DNA of 7,962 nt, taken from Candidatus Omnitrophota bacterium (GTDB taxonomy: Bacteria > Omnitrophota > Gorgyraeia > Gygaellales > Profunditerraquicolaceae). The position numbers and the translations under genes are program-made. This document shows positions 1-5,100 of the stretch, one piece after another; positions within the stretch are counted from its first letter, which is position 1, and every line of letters starts with the position of its first letter. The stretch lies in NCBI GenBank assembly GCA_016867095.1, contig VGKK01000044.1:1-7962 (forward strand), in the 5' to 3' direction. The notes under the pieces were generated by a model. The model searched no databases. It had not been told where the DNA came from and saw only the letters and a program-made list of their open reading frames with translations.

Positions 1-141
1 AGTGCCGGTAGTCACTACATCAACTTCTTCTGCCGCGGCCCTGGCGCCTTTTTTCTCTACCAGCTCAATAATTTCTTCCGCGGTAACCACAACAACGTTG
101 CCCTTCTTAATCTTTTCGTTTATTTCTTTTATGGTTTTCAT
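1..141 (-). CDS. DUF39 / HcyBio homocysteine biosynthesis protein, N-terminal part (cut by window edge)
   Basis: Only the first 47 codons lie in the window, and the gene continues past the left edge. The peptide begins MKTIKEINEKIKKGNVVVVT and ends with the motif EEVDVVTTGT. This is the characteristic N-terminus of the DUF39/HcyBio family. Members in methanogens and other anaerobes take part in making homocysteine from aspartate semialdehyde and sulfide, often with a NIL/ferredoxin-domain partner. The ATG at 139-141 is preceded by an AAGG-type ribosome binding site about six bases upstream. The gene follows the NifU-like gene by 19 bases, so it is probably the third gene of the cysK operon. 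The family call rests on recognised sequence. The function is established only for relatives, and the C-terminal domains cannot be seen here. Confidence 0.85.
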   Translation of the reverse strand, partial: MKTIKEINEKIKKGNVVVVTAEEIIELVEKKGARAAAEEVDVVTTGT

Positions 142-160
142 TTTAGCCTTACCTTAAAGT

Positions 161-382
161 TTAAATTGCCACTACCTCTTTTACCTCCGGGACCTCTTCT
201 TTTAACAGCTTCTCAATGCCCATCTTTAAGGTCATCTGCGACATCGGGCAGCAACCGCAGGTGCCGGTAAGTTTCAGCTTTACCACTCCTTTGTCGGTAA
301 CTTCCACTAAATCCACATTACCGCCGTCAGCCATCAACATCGGCCGGATCTTCTCCAGCGCCGCTTCCACCTTTTCTTTCAT
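161..382 (-). CDS. NifU C-terminal-domain protein (Fe-S scaffold/carrier)
   Basis: This is a stand-alone NifU-like domain of 73 residues, as in the Nfu-type carriers that hold and transfer an Fe-S cluster in the cytoplasm. Visible hallmarks are the early LMADGGNVDLVEV segment, the cluster-binding CxxC within GTCGCCPMS, and the following TLKMGIE helix and VPEV segment. A third cysteine sits inside the CxxC as CGCC, which is less usual. The ORF stays open upstream to an ATG at 406, which would add MAIREGCL. I prefer the ATG at 380-382 because a purine-rich GAGAGGGG site lies at the right distance before it and the family normally begins close to this point. It follows cysK by 58 bases that contain a small hairpin. 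Its place between cysK and a DUF39 gene suggests a role in Fe-S assembly linked to sulfur assimilation. That role is an inference. Confidence 0.92.
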   Translation of the reverse strand: MKEKVEAALEKIRPMLMADGGNVDLVEVTDKGVVKLKLTGTCGCCPMSQMTLKMGIEKLLKEEVPEVKEVVAI

Positions 383-403
383 CAAACACCCCTCTCTTAT
401 CGC

Positions 404-437
404 CAACCATTACAACCGCGCAGGTTGTTTTAGGTTG
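404..437 (-). other. intergenic hairpin between cysK and the NifU-like gene
   Basis: The spacer contains a perfect 6-base stem, ACAACC/GGTTGT (412-417 and 423-428), around a 5-base loop. It is enclosed by a second stem CAACC/GGTTG (404-408 and 433-437) with small internal loops. On the minus strand no U-tract follows, so it does not look like an intrinsic terminator. It could be an RNA processing or stability element within the operon. Only the pairing is seen; the role is unknown. Confidence 0.45.
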
Positions 438-440
438 CTA

Positions 441-1367
441 TTATTTAAGAAACAGCTCCGTGCTCAAATAGCGCTCGCCGGTATCCGGCAAGATTACCAC
501 GATCAGCTTCGCCTTATTCTCTTTTTTCTTTGCCGCCTCTAATGCCGCCCAGGTTGCCGCGCCCGAGGAGATACCGGCTAAAATCCCTTCTTCCTGCGCC
601 AGCCTTCTGGCGGTTTTGGCCGCGTCTTCATTAGAGACCTGGATTATCTCGTCAATAATCTTTTTGTTTAATACCTCCGGCACAAAACCTGCGCCAATAC
701 CCTGAATCTTATGCGGCCCGGGTTTTCCACCGGACAAAACCGCCGATTCCTTAGGCTCAACCGCAATCGCGCGCAATAAGGGCTTTTTCTTTTTAATCGC
801 TTCAGCTACACCCGTAATTGTACCACCCGTGCCCACGCCCGCGACTAAAATATCTACTTTGCCGTCTGTATCTTCCCAGATTTCCCTGGCGGTGGTTTCG
901 CGGTGGATGGCGGGGTTTGCCGGATTCTTAAACTGTTGCGGCATAAAATAGCGCTTATCAGTTTTGGCTAATTCTTCCGCCTTTCTTACCGCGCCGGACA
1001 TACCCTCGCTAGCCGGGGTTAAGATAATCTCCGCGCCAAAAGCCGCCAAAAGCTGGCGCCGCTCTAAGCTCATGGTCTCAGGCATAGTCAAAACTAATTT
1101 TAAGCCCTTGACCGCGCAGACAAAAGCCAAGGCAATGCCGGTATTACCGGAGGTCGGCTCCAAAACCACCGTATCCTTATTTATCCTGCCGGCCTTTTCC
1201 GCGGCCGTAATCATACTCAGGCCAATTCTGTCTTTAACCGAAGAGCAGGGATTAAAAGACTCCAATTTTGCCACTACAGCCGCCTGGGCGCCCTGCGCTA
1301 TCCTATTCAGGCGCACCAAAGGCGTATTTCCGACTAACTCAGTAATATCTTTGGCGATTTTAGGCAT
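441..1367 (-). CDS. cysK: cysteine synthase (O-acetylserine sulfhydrylase)
   Basis: The 308-residue protein is a PLP-dependent enzyme that replaces the acetyl group of O-acetylserine with sulfide to give cysteine. The family signature is complete. K45 in NPCSSVKDRIG binds PLP. PTSGNTG at 71-77 is the substrate loop, and GVGTGGT at 177-183 binds the PLP phosphate. GISSGAA near 265 contains the serine that meets the pyridine nitrogen. The C-terminus LPDTGERYLSTELF is typical of CysK and argues against cystathionine beta-synthase, which has extra domains. The length is normal for the family. The ATG at 1365-1367 has an AAGGAG site eight to nine bases upstream, and a TATAAT box lies in the short spacer before it. 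It leads a set that continues with the NifU-like and DUF39 genes. O-phosphoserine or another acceptor cannot be excluded from sequence alone. Confidence 0.96.
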   Translation of the reverse strand: MPKIAKDITELVGNTPLVRLNRIAQGAQAAVVAKLESFNPCSSVKDRIGLSMITAAEKAGRINKDTVVLEPTSGNTGIALAFVCAVKGLKLVLTMPETMSLERRQLLAAFGAEIILTPASEGMSGAVRKAEELAKTDKRYFMPQQFKNPANPAIHRETTAREIWEDTDGKVDILVAGVGTGGTITGVAEAIKKKKPLLRAIAVEPKESAVLSGGKPGPHKIQGIGAGFVPEVLNKKIIDEIIQVSNEDAAKTARRLAQEEGILAGISSGAATWAALEAAKKKENKAKLIVVILPDTGERYLSTELFLK

Positions 1368-1389
1368 CTCTATAGCTCCTTAAGCATAA

Positions 1390-1419
1390 ATTATACCCTA
1401 ACTGCCGCTAAATTGCCAC
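1390..1419 (-). promoter_or_regulatory. likely sigma-70 promoter for cysK
   Basis: On the minus strand a perfect TATAAT (1390-1395) lies 18 bases after GTGGCA (1414-1419), which matches four of six positions of TTGACA. Transcription would start near 1383, leaving a very short leader that goes almost directly into the AAGGAG ribosome binding site. This would make cysK and the genes after it a transcription unit separate from the CcdA-like gene. The -10 match is strong and the -35 match is moderate. Confidence 0.5.
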
Positions 1420-1427
1420 AGCTTCTT

Positions 1428-2630
1428 TTATGCCCCTATCAATATGAAGATGCCCAGGCCGAAGAAAACAATTGCCATTAATAACTTTACCGCCAGCATA
1501 TGTTTTTTGAGAAACCTGGAGAAGGTTTCTGAAGTGACCCCTGCAAGGGCGAAGAAAAATACCAAAAACAAGGGAATAATGAACATCAGGTTATAAAGCA
1601 ATAAATACGCTAAGGCGCGCAACCTTAAGGACGCGTCTCTGAGGACAAAGGTAATTGTGGGCAGGTATAACTGGCCGGTGCAGACGGCTTCCAGCAGTGA
1701 AACTAAAAAACCCGTGATAAAAGCGCTGGCGATTAACACGAAGAGGCGCCTCTGGCCGGCGCCGCCTAATTTTTCCTCCTGCCCTTTTCTATAATAAAGG
1801 CCCACAATAGAATGAATCCTATTTTTAATCACCCGGGGCAATTGTAAAATCAGGCCTTCGGTATCCCCGGTCTTCCTGAATATCCATAAATCGTAGAGGG
1901 CAAAGGCGCCGAGGGCAAAGGAAAAAATAGCAATTAAGTAATAAACTATTTTGGTAACGGCATAAAAATGGCGCAGGGCGTAAAGAAAACGGAATATCCC
2001 CAGGCCGATGGCGACATAGGCAAGAAATACCGCCAGGATAAAGGATAATCCGATAATGATTAATTCCTTCTTCTTATAACCCTGGAAAACCAGGAAAGAA
2101 ATAAAGAATACGATTACGGTAAAGGCGCAAGGGTTAATCCCGTCAATTAATCCGGCGATAATTATAGCTAAAGCGCCGAAAGACAAGAAACGCCTGACTA
2201 AATTTATGCCCGGCAATTTATCTAAATTCTCCCGCACGCCCCTGCCTAAAGCATCCTGTATTGCAGCCTTCAGGCCATCCTTTACCTGGTCGTACCCCAC
2301 CAAAATCTTTCCCTCAATAAAAACCGTAGGCACGCCCTCTTCATAAGATTTATATTTTTCTTTTAAAGAGAGCATCAGTTTATAATTATTAACATCGGCT
2401 ATATCCAGGTACTCAATGATAATTTTGTCAAAGGACTCCCTCTCAATGGCAGGCATTACTTCAGCCCTTGTCTTATGGCAGGCATGGCAGTCTTGGGAAT
2501 AAAAAAATAACAGCCGCGGCAAATATTCTTTTGCCTGCGATCCGCCTTTAGCAAACAAAAACGGGGTATTCGCTAAAAAAATAACTAAAATCAAAAAATA
2601 AAAAGTAATTTTTTTCTTTAACATCTTCAT
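1428..2630 (-). CDS. exported thioredoxin-like domain fused to CcdA/DsbD-like membrane domain
   Basis: The 400-residue protein has three parts. Residues 1-27 form a Lys-rich start and hydrophobic signal or anchor segment. Residues about 36-125 form a thioredoxin-like domain with the redox pair C48-H-A-C51 and the GVPT cis-proline motif at 99-102. Residues about 148-400 form a membrane domain of about six helices resembling CcdA and the DsbD core. The two expected intramembrane cysteines are visible: C168 in INPCAF and C317 in VCTGQLYLPT. A charged loop of about 45 residues (251-295) separates the two halves. Such proteins pass reducing power from cytoplasmic thioredoxin or glutaredoxin across the membrane to extracytoplasmic thiols, for example in cytochrome c maturation or disulfide repair. 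The ATG overlaps the stop of the glutaredoxin-like gene as ATGA, so the two are probably translated together. The natural substrate cannot be told from sequence. Confidence 0.88.
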   Translation of the reverse strand: MKMLKKKITFYFLILVIFLANTPFLFAKGGSQAKEYLPRLLFFYSQDCHACHKTRAEVMPAIERESFDKIIIEYLDIADVNNYKLMLSLKEKYKSYEEGVPTVFIEGKILVGYDQVKDGLKAAIQDALGRGVRENLDKLPGINLVRRFLSFGALAIIIAGLIDGINPCAFTVIVFFISFLVFQGYKKKELIIIGLSFILAVFLAYVAIGLGIFRFLYALRHFYAVTKIVYYLIAIFSFALGAFALYDLWIFRKTGDTEGLILQLPRVIKNRIHSIVGLYYRKGQEEKLGGAGQRRLFVLIASAFITGFLVSLLEAVCTGQLYLPTITFVLRDASLRLRALAYLLLYNLMFIIPLFLVFFFALAGVTSETFSRFLKKHMLAVKLLMAIVFFGLGIFILIGA

Positions 2631-2863
2631 AAACCCAGCGCTGATTTTATCTTTTCCCGGTCAAAGCCCACGATGATCTCGCCCTCGATATCTATCGCCG
2701 GCACAGCCATCTGTCCGGTTTTGCGTATCATCTCCTCTGCTGCCTGCTGATTGCCGGAAACATCAATATCCTGGAAAATTACATTATTTTCTCCTAAAAA
2801 TTGCTTTAGCCGCAAGCACCAGGGACAAGTGGGGCTGCTGTAAACTATCACTTTTTTATCCAT
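2627..2863 (-). CDS. glutaredoxin-like protein (YruB/NrdH-like)
   Basis: This is a 78-residue, single-domain cytoplasmic thiol-disulfide protein. The redox motif C13-P-W-C16 follows the first strand (KKVIVYSSPTCPWC). The cis-proline motif AVPAIDI and the GFDREKI segment complete the glutaredoxin fold. The length and motifs suit the small YruB-type glutaredoxin-like proteins common in anaerobes. Its stop overlaps the start of the CcdA-like membrane protein by four bases, so it may be the cytoplasmic electron donor for that protein (inference). No clear Shine-Dalgarno sequence precedes the ATG at 2861-2863. Instead a perfect palindrome (2870-2886) ends six bases upstream. Confidence 0.93.
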   Translation of the reverse strand: MDKKVIVYSSPTCPWCLRLKQFLGENNVIFQDIDVSGNQQAAEEMIRKTGQMAVPAIDIEGEIIVGFDREKIKSALGL

Positions 2864-2869
2864 AACTGC

Positions 2870-2886
2870 CCATAATAATATTATGG
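2870..2886. promoter_or_regulatory. perfect 8+1+8 palindrome before the glutaredoxin gene
   Basis: The site reads CCATAATATTATTATGG on the minus strand, with fully complementary 8-base arms about a single central base. It ends six bases before the glutaredoxin start codon, where a ribosome binding site would be expected. An operator for a dimeric repressor is the natural reading, since binding there would block transcription or translation of the glutaredoxin/CcdA-like pair. AT-rich palindromes also arise by chance, and the regulator is unknown. Confidence 0.4.
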
Positions 2887-2898
2887 CTTTGACTAATT

Positions 2899-3006
2899 GC
2901 GAGCATCAGACTATCAGAATACCAGAGCGAGAAAATCAGATTACCAGAATATCAGAAATAGGAAAATTTCGTGCTTTTTCTGATAATCTAATACTCTGAT
3001 ATTCGC
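2899..3006. repeat. imperfect inverted repeat built from ATCAGA-type words
   Basis: The left arm begins GCGAGCATCAGACTATCAGA. The reverse complement of the right arm begins GCGAATATCAGAGTATTAGA. They match base for base apart from scattered substitutions over about 28 bases. The left side carries a second, tandem copy that starts with GCGA near 2927, so the word (A)TCAGA recurs many times. This fills most of the 159-base spacer between the PNPOx-like gene and the glutaredoxin gene. No ORF or transposase accompanies it. It resembles small non-coding repeat families dispersed in some uncultivated bacterial genomes, and could also act as a bidirectional hairpin ending transcription. Confidence 0.65.
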
Positions 3007-3022
3007 TTAAAAGACGGCTATC

Positions 3023-3484
3023 TTATTTTAAATAGCGCGGATTAAGGTCAACGATCTCTTCTGCCTCCAGCACAATCATGTATTCGGGCGGAGGGAAAAA
3101 CGCCTCAGGATGGTGCGGATGGCCTTTTTCTTCGCGCATATTCTTAATTACCCTTTGAGTAATCCTGCTGGTAATTTTGTCTTCCCAGGCGGCGATAACC
3201 TGCGGCCCAAGTTTCTCTTTCGGTATTAACCTGGCCTTTCCTTTGAGGCAATAGCCTTTAAATTTATGCTCATCCACGGCGGTAATGCTCATCCGGGGAT
3301 TACATTTTAAATTTTCATAGGTTTGCTTAAGATACAGGTCAAGCAGATAAACCCTGCCGTCTTTGCCTATCTTAACTATGCCCTTGCAGGAATTATGGGG
3401 CCAGCCGTCTTTGCCAATGGTAGTAATAATGGTAAAATTCTGGTTCTGAAAAAACTGGATTATTTCATCCGCTAAGGCTTTCAC
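3023..3484 (-). CDS. pyridoxamine 5'-phosphate oxidase-like FMN-binding protein
   Basis: The 153-residue protein belongs to the FMN-binding split-barrel (PNPOx-like) superfamily. Visible features are an N-terminal helix, FTIITTIGKDGWPHNSCKG (17-35) as the first strands with the usual small-residue and Pro pattern, QTYENLKCNPRMSITAVD at 54-71, and KGYCLKGKARLI at 76-87. The C-terminal part carries a His-rich stretch GHPHHPEA at 121-128 followed by Pro residues, which might touch a cofactor. Such proteins are typically flavin reductases or F420/heme-binding relatives and are usually not true PdxH. The start is GTG at 3482-3484, with an AGGGG site about ten bases upstream. Only four bases separate it from the FAD reductase stop, so the two are co-transcribed. 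A flavin-linked redox role with the reductase and rubredoxin is inferred; the substrate is unknown. Confidence 0.85.
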   Translation of the reverse strand: MKALADEIIQFFQNQNFTIITTIGKDGWPHNSCKGIVKIGKDGRVYLLDLYLKQTYENLKCNPRMSITAVDEHKFKGYCLKGKARLIPKEKLGPQVIAAWEDKITSRITQRVIKNMREEKGHPHHPEAFFPPPEYMIVLEAEEIVDLNPRYLK

Positions 3485-3488
3485 CCTC

Positions 3489-4193
3489 TTAATACCCCTG
3501 GAAATTTTCCGTAATAATATTTGCCCTGGATAAAGCTAACTCCTCAACCAGTATCTTCTGCATAGCCCCCACCATTGCCGGCGGGCCGCAAAGATAGAAT
3601 TTCCTTTCTGCGTAGTCGGGAATCTCTTCCTTAATCACCTGGCTGCTGATATAGCCGGTATAGCTTTTAAATCCCGGCGCCGGCTCAGAAAGCACATGCA
3701 CCACCTTTAAGCGCGGATACTCTTCCTGCATCGCCGCGAAATCCTCCCTGAAAACAATATCATTAACCGTGTGGTTCGCGTAAACAAGGGCCGCGTCTAT
3801 ATTCAGCCGGCTATCTACCATATATTTACAGATGCTTCTTACCGGCGTAATACCGATCCCTCCGCAAATAAAAGCTATCCTGGAAAACGGCTCCCGCAGG
3901 ATGAAATCGCCAAAGGGATACTTTACCTTGACCCTATCGCCTATTTTAATGCCGTCTAATGTGTTAGAAAACTCGCTGCCGGTAAGTTTCTTGGTAAACT
4001 CAATATAGCCTTTTTCAGTCGGGGCGCTGGATATGGAAAGGTATCTTTTTAACGCCGGGTTGTTTTCCAGCGTCACCTGCAGGAACTGGCCTGCTTTAAA
4101 ATCTATACCCGCGCCAGGCTCCAGGCGGAAACTCTTCACATTATGCGCCCGGGGGATAACCGCCTTAATCCTTAGCTCTTCCTCGCCGGGCAT
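3489..4193 (-). CDS. FAD/NAD(P)-binding oxidoreductase of the ferredoxin-NADP reductase family
   Basis: The 234-residue flavoprotein has the two-domain FNR layout. Residues 1-97 form the FAD-binding barrel, with R50-Y-L-S53 for the flavin and YPFGDF at 92-97. Residues about 104-234 form the nucleotide-binding domain, with CGGIGITPVRS at 110-120, YLCGPPAMV near 200-208, and the C-terminal ENFQGY. There is no plant-type [2Fe-2S] domain, so electrons must pass to a separate partner. Rubredoxin, encoded two bases upstream, is the obvious candidate, which would make this an NAD(P)H:rubredoxin reductase of FNR type (inference). It differs in fold from the classical glutathione-reductase-like rubredoxin reductases. 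The ATG at 4191-4193 has no strong ribosome binding site, consistent with translational coupling to the rubredoxin gene. Confidence 0.93.
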   Translation of the reverse strand: MPGEEELRIKAVIPRAHNVKSFRLEPGAGIDFKAGQFLQVTLENNPALKRYLSISSAPTEKGYIEFTKKLTGSEFSNTLDGIKIGDRVKVKYPFGDFILREPFSRIAFICGGIGITPVRSICKYMVDSRLNIDAALVYANHTVNDIVFREDFAAMQEEYPRLKVVHVLSEPAPGFKSYTGYISSQVIKEEIPDYAERKFYLCGPPAMVGAMQKILVEELALSRANIITENFQGY

Positions 4194-4195
4194 AA

Positions 4196-4357
4196 TTATA
4201 CTATTTTCTCAAACATATCCTTGGCCACCCCGCACTCAGGGCAAACCCAGGTATCGGGTAAATCCGCGAATTTGGTCCCCGGCGGGATACCATTGCCGGG
4301 ATCGCCAATGGCCGGATCGTAAATATAGCCGCAAACCGTACATCTGTATTTATCCAT
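4196..4357 (-). CDS. rub: rubredoxin
   Basis: This is a complete 53-residue rubredoxin, a one-iron electron carrier of the cytoplasm. It starts MDKYRCTVCGYIYDPAIGDP. The four iron ligands are C6, C9, C39 and C42 in the canonical CTVCGY and CPECG settings. The expected PGT, DLPDTWVCP and GVAKDMFE segments are also present. The length is standard for the family. The ATG at 4355-4357 has an AAAGG site about seven bases upstream and a likely promoter just before that. The TAA stop lies two bases before the start of the FAD reductase gene, and the PNPOx-like gene follows. Rubredoxins in anaerobes feed peroxide, superoxide and oxygen reductases such as rubrerythrin or flavodiiron proteins. None of those is in the window. 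Confidence 0.97.
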   Translation of the reverse strand: MDKYRCTVCGYIYDPAIGDPGNGIPPGTKFADLPDTWVCPECGVAKDMFEKIV

Positions 4358-4376
4358 AAAGCGCCTTTCTTATATT

Positions 4377-4405
4377 AAGATATACCAAACCAGGCTGCCT
4401 GGCAA
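4377..4405 (-). promoter_or_regulatory. likely promoter of the rubredoxin operon
   Basis: On the minus strand TTGCCA (4400-4405, five of six matches to TTGACA) is separated by exactly 17 bases from TATCTT (4377-4382, four of six matches to TATAAT). Transcription would begin near 4370, just before the AAAGG ribosome binding site. A perfect palindrome overlaps the -35 element, which suggests regulated expression. It lies in the 67-base gap after the Rrf2 gene. Confidence 0.5.
4390..4402. promoter_or_regulatory. perfect palindrome overlapping the rubredoxin promoter (candidate operator)
   Basis: CCAGGC-A-GCCTGG on the minus strand is a perfect 6+1+6 inverted repeat. It covers the last three bases of the -35 box and the adjoining spacer, the position expected for a repressor site. 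The gene immediately upstream encodes an Rrf2-type regulator, so autoregulated local control of the redox operon is plausible. It does not look like the best-known IscR or CymR motifs. Binding by this protein is an inference. Confidence 0.42.
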
Positions 4406-4424
4406 CCGTTTTTTCCTGCTGCAT

Positions 4425-4841
4425 TTAAAAATCATCTCCGTCCCTCCCCAATAAAGAGGCTAAGGTGATAGATTCCAATTCATTGACTACATGCTCTTCT
4501 ATCGCCGCGATTTTCTTCTTTAAAGCGCAAGTCCTGATATTGGGACAGCGCGCCTTTTTAAAAAAACAAATGCTTAACTGCACCGGACCCTGGAATATTC
4601 CGATCAGGCCCGCTAAAGACAGCTTCTCCGGGTCCATGTTTAACAGAAATCCGCCGCCTAAGCCCCGGTAAGACTTAAGCACCTTCTTTTTATTTAACCT
4701 CTGGAGGATTTTCCTCAAGAATGGCCGGGGGATTTTTAATGCCGCAACCAGCTCCGGCACCGCGACTATTTTATCCTTCTGCTTTGCGATGAAACATAGC
4801 GCCCTGAAAGCGTAATCCGTGTCCCGGGTAATTAATTTCAC
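4425..4841 (-). CDS. Rrf2-family transcriptional regulator, probably with an Fe-S cluster
   Basis: The protein has 138 residues from the start chosen here. It opens VKLITRDTDYAFRALCFIAK (first residue read as Met), the typical Rrf2 N-terminus. A winged helix-turn-helix follows, with IPRPFLRKILQRLNKKKVLK and the wing YRGLGGGFLL. Three cysteines at 92, 99 and 105 (C-x6-C-x5-C) match the cluster-ligand region of IscR, NsrR and RsrR-like members, so sensing of iron-sulfur status, oxygen or nitric oxide is likely. The start is GTG at 4839-4841 because AGGAG lies seven bases before it. The ORF is open further upstream to an ATG at 4919, but that extension would be translated from a repeat element and lacks family similarity. 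It sits directly upstream of the rubredoxin operon and may control it. The specific signal is unknown. Confidence 0.92.
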   Translation of the reverse strand: MKLITRDTDYAFRALCFIAKQKDKIVAVPELVAALKIPRPFLRKILQRLNKKKVLKSYRGLGGGFLLNMDPEKLSLAGLIGIFQGPVQLSICFFKKARCPNIRTCALKKKIAAIEEHVVNELESITLASLLGRDGDDF

Positions 4842-4884
4842 CCCTTGGCTCCTATTATTGATATTTATAAAAAATAAAGGGCAG

Positions 4885-4961
4885 TTTAATGGTTCGACCA
4901 GGCTCCTTGACAAGCTCACGCGAGGCTCACCATTAAATCCTGAGTTTATCGAAGGATTTAA
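4885..4961. repeat. two joined inverted repeats of the 'TTCGAC...GCTCA' dispersed type
   Basis: Arms TTTAATGGT (4885-4893) and ACCATTAAA (4929-4937) are perfectly complementary over nine bases. The second arm overlaps the left arm of another perfect pair, TTAAATCC (4933-4940) and GGATTTAA (4954-4961). Inside are the words GGTTCGACCAGGCTC, TTGACAAGCTCACG and CCTGAGTTTATCGAAGG. From memory these belong to a very widespread class of non-coding bacterial repeats. No transposase is present. The element lies between a short ORF and the Rrf2 gene. Confidence 0.68.
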
Positions 4962-5041
4962 CGTCGTGCCCAGGACAAGCGATGGCAGCCTTCTTTACAA
5001 TGCGCCACCGGCCGCAGCATATACCTGATGGTAATATCCAT
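4958..5041 (-). CDS. short ORF with strong ribosome binding site (leader peptide or truncated gene start)
   Basis: An ATG at 5039-5041 stands five bases after a near-perfect AAAGGAGG, the best ribosome binding site in the window. It opens a 27-codon frame starting MDITIRYMLRPVAHCKEGCH and ending in ARR. The last third of the frame is encoded at the edge of the repeat element, and the stop lies within a repeat arm. I do not recognise the peptide. It may be a leader peptide containing two cysteines ahead of the Rrf2 gene, or the surviving start of a gene interrupted by the repeat. It could equally be a remnant that is no longer used. Confidence 0.38.
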   Translation of the reverse strand: MDITIRYMLRPVAHCKEGCHRLSWARR

Positions 5042-5069
5042 TTATGCCTCCTTTCCGCAGTTAACGCGG

Positions 5070-5098
5070 ACACCGGCCCCTCCGCTAGGGCCGGGTGT
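5070..5098 (-). terminator. GC-rich hairpin after the permease gene (possible terminator or attenuator)
   Basis: Three bases past the permease stop, ACACCCGGCCC pairs with GGGCCGGTGT in a 10-base-pair stem with one bulged C and an 8-base loop. A second small stem, CCGC/GCGG (5055-5069), follows directly and leads into the AAAGGAGG site of the short ORF. No U-tract follows, so it is not a textbook intrinsic terminator. It may end the Thi4-permease transcript, protect its 3' end, or act in the leader of the next unit. Confidence 0.45.
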
Positions 5099-5100
5099 AA

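Noticed and set aside
964..1383. Plus-strand ORF antisense to cysK
   Set aside because: It overlaps a complete and well-conserved cysK and has no family resemblance. Other plus-strand ORFs in the window are rejected for the same reason.
1428..2630. True DsbD
   Set aside because: The N-terminal immunoglobulin-like domain is missing and the thioredoxin-like domain is at the N-terminus, so only a CcdA/DsbD-like membrane core can be claimed.
2899..3006. CRISPR array
   Set aside because: The repeated words are degenerate and nested, with no regular repeat-spacer period and no cas genes.
4842..4919. N-terminal extension of the Rrf2 gene to the ATG at 4919
   Set aside because: The extension is encoded partly by the repeat element, does not resemble Rrf2 proteins, and a GTG at 4841 has an ideal AGGAG site.
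4885..4961. Insertion sequence or integron attachment site
   Set aside because: There is no transposase or integrase, no target-site duplication that I can define, and the words match a common small non-coding repeat class.
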